Shown: one piece after another, positions 41,660 through 52,000 of the stretch
How positions within the stretch are numbered: the first letter of the stretch is position 1
How the letters are laid out: the number at the start of each line of letters is the position of its first letter
DNA from: Lachnospiraceae bacterium
GTDB lineage: Bacteria > Bacillota > Clostridia > Lachnospirales > Lachnospiraceae
Reading direction: 5' to 3'
Length of the DNA: 64,000 bases
Assembly (NCBI GenBank): GCA_900199595.1
Contig: FZRB01000011.1
Coordinates: 62,001 to 126,000 of the forward strand
The notes under the pieces: generated by a model
What the model saw: the letters and a program-made list of their open reading frames with translations, nothing else
What the model was told of the DNA's origin: nothing
Database searches by the model: none
Made by a program: the position numbers and the translations under genes

Positions 41660-43594
41660 TTGGATATCCTTGATAGAATAAATAAAGAAAATGATATAAA
41701 GCAGATAGACGCTGCGGATCTGCCGGAGCTTGCAACGGAGATAAGAGCATTTATTATCGACAGTGTAAGCAGGACGGGAGGACATCTCGCTTCCAATCTG
41801 GGTGCTGTGGAGCTTACTATGGCTCTTCACAGATGCATGAATCTTCCTGAGGATAAGATTATCTTTGACGTGGGGCACCAGGCCTACACACATAAGATCC
41901 TTACCGGTCGAAAGAATGAATTCTACAAGCTTAGGCAGTTCGGTGGAATCAGCGGTTTCCCAAAGGCATCGGAGTCTGATTGTGACGCATTTAACACAGG
42001 TCACAGTTCGACTTCTATTTCTGCTGCTCTGGGAATGGCAAAGGCGAGAGAACTTAAGGGTACAAATGAACGTATAGCGGTTGTGATCGGAGATGGCTCC
42101 ATGACCGGTGGTATGGTATTTGAGGCTCTGGATCAGCTGTCACTTCTCAAGTCAGGCTGTCTTATCGTTCTCAATGATAATGAGATGTCTATTTCCGAAA
42201 ATGTAGGCGGGCTTTCAAGCAGTCTCAGCCGTTTTCGTGTCGGAAAGTCATATAATGAATTGAAGTCAAATGTAGAGAATGCTCTCCTGGATATTCCGAG
42301 TGTTGGTAAGAAAATGGCCAAGGGAATCAAGCGTTCCAAGGACTCCATCAAGAATCTCCTTGTACCCGGAACCATATTCGGAGATATGGGACTTACCTAT
42401 GTAGGACCTATAGACGGTCATGATACAGAAGCAATGACCGAAATCTTCGAGGACGCATTTGAACTGAACAGGCCGGTTATTGTTCATGTGAAAACTGTGA
42501 AGGGTAAGGGCTATAAGATAGCTGAAAGGTATCCTGAGCATTTTCATGGAGTTGGACCTTTTGATGTAAATAACGGTCATGCTTTGAATAAGAAAAAAGG
42601 ACCGAGCTATACAGATATTTTTTCAAAGAAGCTTGTGGAAATGGGAACTAAGAATAAAGATATAGTTGCTATTACCGCAGCTATGGCAGGCGGAACAGGC
42701 GTGAGGGCTTTTCAGAAGCAATTCCCGGACAGGACTTTTGATGTGGGAATAGCAGAACAGCATGCGCTGACATTTGCGGCCGGGCTGGCAAAGGGCGGAC
42801 TCATTCCCTTTGTTGCGATATACAGCTCATTTCTTCAGAGAGGCTACGATCAGCTGCTCCACGATGTATGTCTTCAGAAGCTTCATGTTGTTGTTATGAT
42901 AGACAGATCCGGAATCGTAGGCGAGGACGGGGAGACCCACAGCGGTATCTATGATACTGCCTACCTGAGAAGTATTCCGAATCTCACAGTGATAGCTCCA
43001 AAGGGAGCGAAGGAGCTTGAAGAGGCTATGGACTATGCACTGGGATTTGATGGACCTATAGCTATCAAATACCCTAAAGGGCTGGCCTATACCGGGCTCG
43101 ATGACAGAAGCGTTCAGTTTATAGAAGGTCGTTCAGAGGTGATTAATTTCAGCTCTCAGGTCGGGAAAACTGATGTGAAGAGCCTGGCTATAATCGCAGT
43201 CGGAAATATGGTCGAGACCGCTGTAGGTATCAGAGACAGGCTTAAGGCTGAGAAGAATTATGAACCTGAGCTTATAAGTATAAGATTTATAAATCCTCTT
43301 GATAAAGAGAGAATACAGGAAACTATAAGAGACTTTGATGTGATTGCGGTTATCGAAGAATCCATCGCAAGAGGCAGCATCGGGGAAGCAGTGGGATATG
43401 AGATGGCAAAGATCGGTGTAGTTACTGATGATTCTTCTGAGAATCAGTTGGAAAAACAGTCTTCAGTCGATACGAAACTGCTGCATTTCTGTATAAATCA
43501 GGAAACTCTGCAGCATGGAAGTGTGAGACGGATCAGAGAGACCATCGGACTGGATGCTGACAGTATATATGATAATATTATTAAACATTTATAG
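41660..43594 (+). CDS. dxs: 1-deoxy-D-xylulose-5-phosphate synthase
   Basis: The 644-residue TPP enzyme makes DXP from pyruvate and glyceraldehyde 3-phosphate, the first step of the MEP pathway. Diagnostic text includes SRTGGHLASNLGAVELT, DVGHQAYTHKILTGR, the TPP-binding GDGSMTGGMVFEAL to NDNEMSIS, and DRSGIVGEDGETHSGI with GIAEQHA in the transketolase-like half. No ATG is present near the start; TTG 41660 has GAAGGA six bases upstream and gives the usual LDILDRIN beginning. TTG 41642 is possible but badly spaced. It lies next to ispA, so prenyl precursor supply is clustered. TTG initiation may hold the enzyme level down. Confidence 0.95.
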   Translation: MDILDRINKENDIKQIDAADLPELATEIRAFIIDSVSRTGGHLASNLGAVELTMALHRCMNLPEDKIIFDVGHQAYTHKILTGRKNEFYKLRQFGGISGFPKASESDCDAFNTGHSSTSISAALGMAKARELKGTNERIAVVIGDGSMTGGMVFEALDQLSLLKSGCLIVLNDNEMSISENVGGLSSSLSRFRVGKSYNELKSNVENALLDIPSVGKKMAKGIKRSKDSIKNLLVPGTIFGDMGLTYVGPIDGHDTEAMTEIFEDAFELNRPVIVHVKTVKGKGYKIAERYPEHFHGVGPFDVNNGHALNKKKGPSYTDIFSKKLVEMGTKNKDIVAITAAMAGGTGVRAFQKQFPDRTFDVGIAEQHALTFAAGLAKGGLIPFVAIYSSFLQRGYDQLLHDVCLQKLHVVVMIDRSGIVGEDGETHSGIYDTAYLRSIPNLTVIAPKGAKELEEAMDYALGFDGPIAIKYPKGLAYTGLDDRSVQFIEGRSEVINFSSQVGKTDVKSLAIIAVGNMVETAVGIRDRLKAEKNYEPELISIRFINPLDKERIQETIRDFDVIAVIEESIARGSIGEAVGYEMAKIGVVTDDSSENQLEKQSSVDTKLLHFCINQETLQHGSVRRIRETIGLDADSIYDNIIKHL

Positions 43595-43618
43595 ATAGAA
43601 AAAGGAAACTAAGAAACT

Positions 43619-44458
43619 ATGAAAAAACGTCTGGATATTTTACTGGTTGAAAAAGGTCTTGCAGAGTCCCGTGAAAAGGCAAAAACAATCATAATGTCCG
43701 GAATAGTATATGTTGACGGTGAGAAGGAAGACAAGGCAGGGAGTACATTTCCGGAAGAAGCTGATATAGAAGTCAGAGGAAAGACTCTCCGTTATGTAAG
43801 TCGTGGAGGTCTTAAGCTTGAAAAGGCTATGACCAGTTTCCCCATAGAGCTTAACGGAAAGGTTTGTATGGATGTAGGGGCATCCACCGGAGGATTTACG
43901 GACTGCATGCTTCAGAATGGAGCCGTCAAGGTTTACAGCGTTGATGTGGGACACGGTCAGCTGGCATGGAGTCTCAGAAATGATCCACGCGTCGTTTGTA
44001 TGGAAAAAACAAATATAAGATATGTGAAGCCTGAGGATATAGAGGAGCCTGTATCTTTTGCATCTGTGGATGTTTCATTTATATCACTCTCGAAGGTGCT
44101 TCCGCCGCTCCGTGAGCTTATGACAGAGGATGCAGAGTGCGTCTGCCTGATCAAGCCTCAGTTTGAAGCCGGGCGTGAGAAGGTCGGCAAGAAGGGTGTG
44201 GTAAGAGAAAAGAGCACACATATCGAAGTAATAGAAAATGTACTTGAGTTTACTAAGAATTCAGGCTTCGAGGTACTTGGACTGGACTATTCTCCAATCA
44301 AAGGACCGGAGGGTAATATCGAGTATCTGATGTATATCAGGAAGACGGCTGAGCATGACAGCCTTGAACCTGAAAATACAGAAAGCAGTAAATTGTCAGA
44401 CGATGAGATCAGAAGAATAAAGAGTCTGGTGGATAGTAGTCATGAAGAATTAAAGTGA
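43619..44458 (+). CDS. tlyA: TlyA family rRNA 2'-O-methyltransferase
   Basis: The 279-residue protein has an N-terminal S4 RNA-binding domain (KRLDILLVEKGLAESREKAK, GIVYVDG) and an FtsJ-like SAM domain with DVGASTGGFTDCMLQNGA. SVDVGHGQLAWSLRNDPRV and FASVDVSFISLSKVLPPL follow, then IKPQFEAGREKVGKKGVVR. In mycobacteria TlyA methylates 16S and 23S rRNA and affects capreomycin response. It is a fixed member of the dxs-to-recN cluster. A Ser/Glu-rich tail of about 35 residues extends beyond the family core. Confidence 0.94.
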   Translation: MKKRLDILLVEKGLAESREKAKTIIMSGIVYVDGEKEDKAGSTFPEEADIEVRGKTLRYVSRGGLKLEKAMTSFPIELNGKVCMDVGASTGGFTDCMLQNGAVKVYSVDVGHGQLAWSLRNDPRVVCMEKTNIRYVKPEDIEEPVSFASVDVSFISLSKVLPPLRELMTEDAECVCLIKPQFEAGREKVGKKGVVREKSTHIEVIENVLEFTKNSGFEVLGLDYSPIKGPEGNIEYLMYIRKTAEHDSLEPENTESSKLSDDEIRRIKSLVDSSHEELK

Positions 44459-44480
44459 CGGTCTGATTAAGGGTGTTTGT

Positions 44481-45335
44481 ATGAAGAATTGCAGAAGCTT
44501 TGTTGTGATTTCAAATGAAATAAAGGATGTCGGTCTTAAGTTTTCAAAACAGGCCGGTGAGCTGATAACAAGGAAAGGCGGCGAGGTAAGATTCCATGAG
44601 GGAATCAATACTGAACCTGCAGATGATCTGTTTGATGCTGCGGATGCTGTTATTGTAATGGGCGGAGACGGCACCATGCTCAGAGTCGCTCATATGCTTA
44701 AGGGTAAGAGTATTCCGGTTATCGGAGTTAATCTCGGCAAGGTCGGATTTCTCACAGAAGCCGTTGCTGATGAGATGGAAAATGTAATCGACAGGCTGAT
44801 ATCCGGTGATTATAAGGTGGAAGAGCGTATGATGCTGAAAGGTTCAGTCACTCAGGCTGATTCCGGTAAGGATCATGAGGCTGTATCCTATGCCCTGAAT
44901 GATATTGTTCTCGCAAGAAAGAGCGCCCTAAGACTTATTACGGTTGAAATATATGTAAATGGTAATTATTTTGATACATGTGAAGCAGACGGTATCATGG
45001 TTTCCACTCCCACAGGATCGACAGGTTATAATCTTTCGGCAGGTGGTCCTATAGTAAAGGGAGATGCAAGGCTTATGGTACTTACCCCTATATCTCCATT
45101 TTCTCTTTCAAGAAGAAGTGTGATCTTCGGTGCCGAAGACACTATAACCATGAAAATTCTGAAGATGAGAGAAGACGCACTTAGCAGCGGACTATGTTCT
45201 TTTGATGGTGCCGATACCTATGATATGGAGGTGGGCAGCAGTGTGGAGATAAGTGTGTCACCGTATATTTTCACTATTATTAAACTGGACGATGCCAGCC
45301 TGTACGAAATCCTTAGAAAAAAAATCGGAGGGTGA
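44481..45335 (+). CDS. nadK: NAD kinase
   Basis: The 284-residue protein carries the NAD kinase signature VIVMGGDGTMLRVAHM and the second motif DGIMVSTPTGSTGYNLSAGGPI. GVNLGKVGFLTEA lies between them. It phosphorylates NAD to NADP using ATP or polyphosphate. It follows tlyA by 22 bases. The recN ribosome binding site and first bases overlap its 3' end, and the usual argR gene between nadK and recN is absent. Confidence 0.96.
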   Translation: MKNCRSFVVISNEIKDVGLKFSKQAGELITRKGGEVRFHEGINTEPADDLFDAADAVIVMGGDGTMLRVAHMLKGKSIPVIGVNLGKVGFLTEAVADEMENVIDRLISGDYKVEERMMLKGSVTQADSGKDHEAVSYALNDIVLARKSALRLITVEIYVNGNYFDTCEADGIMVSTPTGSTGYNLSAGGPIVKGDARLMVLTPISPFSLSRRSVIFGAEDTITMKILKMREDALSSGLCSFDGADTYDMEVGSSVEISVSPYIFTIIKLDDASLYEILRKKIGG

Positions 45336-45343
45336 GGCAATAT

Positions 45344-47014
45344 ATGCTTTTAAATCTACACATAATGAATCTTGCTCTTATAGATGAGCTTGATATAGAT
45401 TTCAGTAATGGACTGAATATACTTACTGGTGAAACCGGTGCAGGAAAGTCCATTATAATCGGTTCAATCGGTATTGGACTTGGGGGACGTTTTGATTCGT
45501 CCCTGCTTCGTGATGCAGAAAAGGATGGACTGGTTGAACTTGTTTTTTCAGTAGACAATGATGTTGTTAATGAGTTATGTAAACTAGAGATAGATGCTCA
45601 GGATGGCGAGGTTGTCATTTCACGAAGATGCACCAACGGCAGAACTGTCAACAGGATTAATGATGCTACTGTAACTCTTGCAAAGCTTAAGGCAGTCAGT
45701 GAATGTCTTATAAGTCTTCATGCCCAGCATGAGCAGAGAACCCTGCTTAAGGCATCAAAGCATCTGGAACTGGTGGACAGCTATTCGTCAGCAGCGCCAA
45801 AGCTGAAGGAAGAAGTAAGAGAGCTTTACGCTACATTTAGAGAAATAACCGAGAAGCTGGACGGTATGAGTCTGAATGAGCAGGAGAGAATCAAAAGGCT
45901 TGATTATATACGCTATGAGATAAATGACATTGAAAGCGCGAGATTATCTGTCGGCGAGGATACGGAGCTTGAAGCTCTTTATAAAAAGGTGAGCTCTGCT
46001 CAGGAGATAGCCGAGATCGTATCTGAGGTAATGCAGCTGGTGGGTACTGAAAGAGATGATTCTGCCGGAAGCAGGATATCAAGAGCTGTCAGAGTGTCTC
46101 AGGAGCTGACAAAGCTTGACAGTGATTCCGAAAAAATCGTAAGCATGCTGCTGGATATCGAAGGTCTGACAAATGATTTCATGGCTGAACTCAGCGAATA
46201 TGCAGCTGATATGGAGTTCGAGCCGGAGACACTTCGGGAAACAGAGGAAAGACTTAATCTCATTAATACTCTTAAATCAAGATATGGCAGGACCATTGAG
46301 GATATAATTGAGTCCTGTGATAATCTGAAAAAAGAGGAAGAGGAACTTGCTTCCTACGATGAGGTAATTGCCGGGCTTCAGAAGAAGAAGTCAGAGGTTT
46401 ATAGTGACTTAAAGAAAAAATGTGATGCGCTTTCAAAGGAAAGAAAGAAGGCTGCAAAGAAGCTTTGTTCAGACATTTCCGATGCAATGAAAGAGCTTAA
46501 TTTCAATGATGTCAGATTTGACATGACATTTGACGAGACAGAACCGGGAGCAAATGGAATCGATAAAGCGGAGTTTATTATTTCCACAAATATCGGTGAA
46601 GCCATGAGACCGCTGGTGGATACTGCTTCAGGTGGTGAGCTGTCACGTATCATGCTTGCCATTAAGTCAGTGGTTTCAGAAGCAGATGATACACCTACAC
46701 TAATATTTGACGAGATAGATGTGGGAATCAGCGGCATAACAGCTGAGAAAGTGGGCAGGATGATGCATAAGCTGGGAGAGAAGAGACAGGTTATAGCAAT
46801 AACACACCTTCCTCAGATAGCGGCTATGGCAGATTCGGCTTATGTGATCAGGAAAGAGGTTGTGGGCAGCAAGACACTGACTGATATAAAACGCCTGAAT
46901 GAAGAGGGACGCGTATGCGAGCTCGCCAGACTGCTTGGCGGCGAAAGTGTCACCGACAACATACTTCAGGCGGCACGGGAGCTGTTGGAGAATAATAGAA
47001 AAGGTGACAGTTGA
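45344..47014 (+). CDS. recN: DNA repair protein RecN
   Basis: The 556-residue SMC-like protein has LHIMNLALIDELDIDFSNGLN, Walker A GETGAGKS, and a central coiled coil (about 150-370). The C-terminal lobe holds DTASGGELSRIMLAIK and Walker B LIFDEIDVGISG, then QVIAITHLPQIAAMAD. RecN acts early in double-strand break repair. ATG 45344 is chosen because it follows GGAGGGTGAGG; the ORF can open at GTG 45332 within nadK. The stop codon lies inside the 5' arm of a terminator-like palindrome. Confidence 0.96.
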   Translation: MLLNLHIMNLALIDELDIDFSNGLNILTGETGAGKSIIIGSIGIGLGGRFDSSLLRDAEKDGLVELVFSVDNDVVNELCKLEIDAQDGEVVISRRCTNGRTVNRINDATVTLAKLKAVSECLISLHAQHEQRTLLKASKHLELVDSYSSAAPKLKEEVRELYATFREITEKLDGMSLNEQERIKRLDYIRYEINDIESARLSVGEDTELEALYKKVSSAQEIAEIVSEVMQLVGTERDDSAGSRISRAVRVSQELTKLDSDSEKIVSMLLDIEGLTNDFMAELSEYAADMEFEPETLRETEERLNLINTLKSRYGRTIEDIIESCDNLKKEEEELASYDEVIAGLQKKKSEVYSDLKKKCDALSKERKKAAKKLCSDISDAMKELNFNDVRFDMTFDETEPGANGIDKAEFIISTNIGEAMRPLVDTASGGELSRIMLAIKSVVSEADDTPTLIFDEIDVGISGITAEKVGRMMHKLGEKRQVIAITHLPQIAAMADSAYVIRKEVVGSKTLTDIKRLNEEGRVCELARLLGGESVTDNILQAARELLENNRKGDS

Positions 47015-47038
47015 ACCAGGTTCAAATTGTCATCTTTT
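47005..47038 (+). terminator. recN terminator, palindrome family B copy 1
   Basis: Arms 47005-47015 and 47021-47032 pair with one G-U and one bulged A around a CCAGG loop, followed by TCTTTT. The structure covers the recN stop codon (47012-47014). It shares most bases with the palindrome at 56416. Confidence 0.75.
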
Positions 47039-47053
47039 GAAGGGGATTACTAA

Positions 47054-48007
47054 ATGATAGAAACTATTGCAAGGGTTAACCTCATGGTAAATGAGGTTCT
47101 CAAGATAAAGAAGAACAGACTTACTCCGGATGTTCTGACGGGGAACGAACGCCGGCTTAGTCTTGTTTCAGGAATTTACGGTGATGAGCTTCAGGGACAG
47201 TTTGTCTGCTATGAGGTCATCAGAAGAATAAAGGAAAACTACAGATGCCTTAAGGGAATAGTGGATATATATCCGGCCATCAATCCACTGGCTATGGAAG
47301 CAAAGACCAGAGAGATTCCGGGTTCAGAGCTGGATATGAACGAGCTTTTCCCGGGGGCAAAGAGCGGTGCCATAGGTGAGTACGCTGCGAACTGCGTTAT
47401 AGAGGATCTCTTAAGCAGTGCTGATGGTCCGAAGACAGAATTCTGTCTGGATATTCACGGCAGCAATATGTACCTGAATGAGATCCTTCAGATAAGAATG
47501 AATGATGATGTGATCGATCAGGTCATGCCCTATGCTTCAAAGCTGAATACTGATATGATATGGATTCATCCTTCTACACAGGTTAAGGATGGAAGTCTGG
47601 TTTACGAGCTCAATCAGAGAGGTGTCGCTGCCTGTGTTACGGAATCTACTTCGGCATACAGGATAAGCCAGACCTATGGAAACAGACTTGTAGACGGTAT
47701 ATTTGCCGTGATGAAATTCATGGATATCTGGGATGGTGAGGTACCACATATAAAGGGACCTGTGGTTGCTTATGACAGTCAGGTGACTTATATCAATTCC
47801 GAGACCAGTGGAATATTTATTCCAAATGTAAAGCTTAACGAAAGGGTGGATGCCGGTATGAAGATCGGCAAAGTTGTAGATGTCCTGACAGGATCTGATC
47901 AGGAAATCGTTTACGCACCTAAGAGCGGAATGGTAAGTGGTATCAGAGAATATCCTTCTATCGAGGTCGGATCACTTCTGGCAAGAATCGTGGGAGGTGA
48001 ATCATGA
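47054..48007 (+). CDS. AstE/aspartoacylase-like protein, altered metal site
   Basis: The 317-residue protein matches the succinylglutamate desuccinylase/aspartoacylase group of M14-like zinc enzymes. The zinc motif, normally GxHGxE, reads SGIYGDELQG, with Tyr42 in place of His and Glu45 kept. The second His (LDIHGSNM) and a catalytic-type Glu (CVTESTSAY) are present. The C-terminal 80 residues form a barrel-sandwich domain (YAPKSGMVSGIREY). The role is unknown: probably hydrolysis of an amide, or a non-catalytic partner. It overlaps the next gene by 4 bases, and that gene encodes a more degenerate relative. AGGGG precedes the ATG. Confidence 0.78.
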   Translation: MIETIARVNLMVNEVLKIKKNRLTPDVLTGNERRLSLVSGIYGDELQGQFVCYEVIRRIKENYRCLKGIVDIYPAINPLAMEAKTREIPGSELDMNELFPGAKSGAIGEYAANCVIEDLLSSADGPKTEFCLDIHGSNMYLNEILQIRMNDDVIDQVMPYASKLNTDMIWIHPSTQVKDGSLVYELNQRGVAACVTESTSAYRISQTYGNRLVDGIFAVMKFMDIWDGEVPHIKGPVVAYDSQVTYINSETSGIFIPNVKLNERVDAGMKIGKVVDVLTGSDQEIVYAPKSGMVSGIREYPSIEVGSLLARIVGGES

Positions 48008-48963
48008 GACAAAAGATAATTTTTTCCTATGAGACACCCTTCAGCGGTGAGCATAATATATATGGATTTGTATATGGAGCAGGAACATATTCTGAACCGT
48101 TAGAGGCAGAAAAGAGTGCGGCGATAGTCGGTGCCATGAGAGGAAATGAGCATCAGCAGCTTTATATATGTTCAAAGCTTTCTCAGAGACTGTCAATCCT
48201 TGAAGAAGAAGGAGAGATAGTTCCAGGTAAGTCTGTTATGATCATTCCTACAGTTAATTATAGTGCCCTCAATGCAAGCCACAAATACTGGCTGTCTGAT
48301 GATTCAGATATTAACAGAGAATTTCCCGGCAACCCCGAAGGTCCGGCAACCAGCCGTCTGGCGTACAGTCTGCTTGAAGAGCTTAGAACCTATGCCTATG
48401 GAATTCAGTTCCCGTCATATTATATGAGAGGAAGATTCATTCCCCATGTAAGAATGATGAAGACCGGTCATGAGAGTACGAATCTGGCAAATCTGTTTGG
48501 TCTGCCATTTGTCATGATCAACAATGTCCGCTCCTTCGATACCGGTACGCTGAATTATAACTGGCAGATATCCGGAACTGAGGCATTTTCCCTTTATTCC
48601 GGTGGTACAAGCCGTATAAATGAAGAATATGCCGAGATGGCGGTAAGCGCCGTTCTCAGATTTCTTTCCAGAATGGGAATAATAAAGTATAATAGCATGG
48701 GCGGTAATATATCCACAGTCATGGATGAGGATGAAATGGAGTCGGTTAAGTCCGATGCCGCCGGCTTCTTCAGAAGACTCACAAATGTGAATCGCGAGGT
48801 AAGAAGAGGAGACCTGCTGGGAGAGATAATCGATCCAATGGACGGACATATACTTAGTGAAATCAAGGCACCGTGCGATGGAATCATATTCTATATGCAG
48901 GACGCACCTCTGATATACCAGAATGTGATTCTGCTGAGAATAATTAAGAAGATACACAAATAA
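48004..48963 (+). CDS. AstE/aspartoacylase-like protein, likely non-catalytic paralog
   Basis: The 319-residue protein is related to its neighbour in layout. The zinc motif reads GAMRGNEHQQ, with Arg46 instead of His. The Asp-x-His motif region appears as IQFPSYYMRG, so the second His is also lost. FGLPFVMINNVRSF and the C-terminal barrel-sandwich region (SEIKAPCDGIIFY) are preserved. The 4-base ATGA overlap with the first gene indicates equal production of both subunits. It is probably a pseudo-enzyme that pairs with the first protein, but a different metal set is possible. Confidence 0.72.
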   Translation: MRQKIIFSYETPFSGEHNIYGFVYGAGTYSEPLEAEKSAAIVGAMRGNEHQQLYICSKLSQRLSILEEEGEIVPGKSVMIIPTVNYSALNASHKYWLSDDSDINREFPGNPEGPATSRLAYSLLEELRTYAYGIQFPSYYMRGRFIPHVRMMKTGHESTNLANLFGLPFVMINNVRSFDTGTLNYNWQISGTEAFSLYSGGTSRINEEYAEMAVSAVLRFLSRMGIIKYNSMGGNISTVMDEDEMESVKSDAAGFFRRLTNVNREVRRGDLLGEIIDPMDGHILSEIKAPCDGIIFYMQDAPLIYQNVILLRIIKKIHK

Positions 48964-49023
48964 ATAACACCTGATCATCTGAAGGATTAGGTGGATATAT
49001 ATATAAATAAAGAGGAGAATATC

Positions 49024-52000
49024 ATGAGCGTAAGAAGAATCTACGTAGAGAAAAGACCTGACTATGCAGTTCGTGCTGACGAGCTGACAAATGAATTCAG
49101 GAATTACCTGTCACTTTCAGACGTAAAGGTCAGAGAGCTTGTAAGGTATGATGTGGAAAATCTGACAGACGAGGTTTTTGAGGAGGCTATAGTTACTGTA
49201 TTTTCAGAGCCTCCGGTAGATATTGTTTATAAGGAGGAATTTCCTTATACAGAAGATGAATTTGTTTTCTCTGTAGAATTTCTTCCGGGACAGTTCGATC
49301 AGAGAGCTGACTCAGCTGAGCAGTGTGTAAAGCTTCTGGATGACTCATCAGAGCCTATCATCAGATCAGCTGTTACATATGCAGTTTCAGGTACACTCAC
49401 TGAAGAGGATAAGAAGACTATAGAGGCTTATGTTATAAACCCTGTAGAGTCAAGACTTGACAATAATGCTAAGCCAGAGACTTTAGTTGCTGTATATGAT
49501 GAGCCTGATGATGTAAAGGTAATGGATGGCTTCTGCACTATGGCAGAGGATGATTTCAAGGCTCTTTATGACAGCCTTGGACTTGCCATGACATTTAAGG
49601 ATTTCCATCATATAAGAAATTATTTCACGGCTGAAGAGCATAGAGATCCAACCATGACTGAAATCAGAGTTCTGGATACCTACTGGTCAGATCACTGCCG
49701 TCACACTACATTTGCCACAGAGCTTACAAGCATCAAGTTCGATGAAGGTAAATATAAGGAAGCAATTGAGGGTACATTTAAGAAATATCTGGCAGATGCT
49801 GCTGAGATAAATGCGGGCAGAGACGATAAGTTCACCTGCCTTATGGACATCGCTCTCATGGGTATGAAGAAGCTCCGCAAGGACGGAAAGCTTGAAGACC
49901 TGGATGAGTCTGATGAGATAAATGCATGTACCATAGTTGTTCCGCTTAATATAAAGAATGAGGATGGAAAGGTTGTTACTGAGGACTGGCTTATATCCTT
50001 CAAGAACGAAACTCATAACCATCCTACAGAGATAGAGCCATTCGGTGGCGCTGCTACATGTCTCGGTGGTGCCATAAGAGATCCACTGTCAGGCAGAACC
50101 TATGTATATCAGGCTATGCGTGTTACAGGTGCAGCTGATCCTACAAAGTCACTTAAGGAGACACTTGCAAACAAGCTTCCACAGCGTAAGATCGTTACAA
50201 CAGCTGCAAAGGGATATTCTTCCTACGGTAACCAGATCGGTCTTGCAACCGGTCTTGTTCAGGAAGTTTATCATCCGAACTATGTGGCTAAGAGAATGGA
50301 AATCGGTGCCGTTATCGGTGCAGCTCCGAAGGATAATGTAAAGAGACTTTCTTCTGATCCGGGGGATGTGATCATCCTTCTCGGCGGTCGTACAGGACGT
50401 GACGGCTGCGGTGGTGCAACCGGTTCTTCAAAGGCTCATAATTCAGAGTCACTTGAGACCTGTGGTGCTGAAGTTCAGAAGGGAAATGCGCCAACAGAGC
50501 GTAAACTGCAGAGACTTTTCCGTCGCCCTGAAGTTACAACTCTTATTAAGAAATGTAACGACTTCGGTGCAGGTGGTGTATCTGTTGCCATCGGTGAGCT
50601 GGCAGACGGTCTTGATGTAAATCTTGATCTGGTACCAAAGAAGTATGCAGGTCTTGACGGAACTGAGCTTGCTATATCAGAGTCTCAGGAGAGAATGGCA
50701 CTTGTTGTTGATGCTGCAGATGCAGATAAGCTTCTTGACTATGCAAGAGAAGAGAACCTTGAGGCTGTTAAGGTTGCTACAGTTACAGAGGAGCCTCGTC
50801 TCGTTCTTAAATGGCGTGGAAAGAAGATAGTAGATATAAGCAGAGCATTCTTAAATACAAACGGTGCTCATCAGGAAACAACTGCTGAAGTAGAGATGCC
50901 TGATGAAACAGTTAAGCCTTTTGCAGGTATTGATGCTGAAGGCAGCACAGAAACCTACAGCAATGCAGGTGCAGATGTAAGAACTAAATGGCTGGACATC
51001 ATGTCTGACCTTAACGTTGCTTCAGAGCGTGGACTTGTTGAGATGTTCGACTCCACCATCGGAGCAAATACAGTAACTATGCCTTACGGCGGGCGTTATC
51101 AGTTATCGCCTATGCAGACAATGGTTGCTACAGTTCCTATGCTTGGAAAGAGAACCACTGACAGCGTAAGTATGATGAGCTATGGCCTTGATCCATATCT
51201 CCTCAGCTGGAGTCCATATCACGGTGCTGTTTATGCTGTAATCGATTCAGTTGCAAAGATAGCTGCAGCAGGTGGTGATGTATCTAAGATAAGACTTACC
51301 TTCCAGGAATATTTCGAGAGAATGACAGAGGATGCTACACGCTGGGGCAAGCCGCTTTCAGCACTTCTAGGAGCTTACTCAGCTCAGCTGGGACTTGGAC
51401 TTCCTTCAATTGGTGGTAAGGACAGTATGTCAGGTTCCTTTAATGAGATAGATGTACCTCCAACACTCTGTTCATTTGCAGTAGACATGAACACTGTTGA
51501 GAACGTAGTTACAAGTGAATTAAAGAAGGCCGGAAATGTATTGGTTAAGCTTGACATAGATAAGGATGAATTTGATCTTCCTGTATACTCAGATGTTCTT
51601 GATAAGTATGCAAAGGTAAGAAAAGCAGTTGAAGCAGGACTTGTTCAGAGCGCATTTGCTGTTGGATTCGGTGGTATCATCGAAGCAGTCAGCAAGATGG
51701 CATTTGGTAACAAGCTTGGTGTGACTATAGATGACAAGGTTGTATCAGAGGCAGAGCTTGGACGTAAGGATTACGGTTCAATCATCATGGAAGTTAGTCC
51801 TGAAGACCTTAAGGCTCTCGGACTTCCTGCAGTTGTTATAGGTACAGTTACTGATGATGCAAGATTCATCTACGGAAAGACAAAGCTTTCAGTTGATGAA
51901 GTTATCGAGGCTTGGACAGGAAGACTTAAGAAGGTATTCTCTACAGACAGCGGAGTTCTTCCAAGATTCAAGAATCATGCTGAGGACTATAAGAAGGCTA

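Noticed and set aside
41435-42004. 189-residue minus-strand ORF
   Set aside because: It spans the end of ispA and the start of dxs, both certain genes; its translation shows no family features.
48964-49023. Purine riboswitch before purL
   Set aside because: The gap is only 60 bases, AT-rich, and lacks the paired loops of the purine aptamer.
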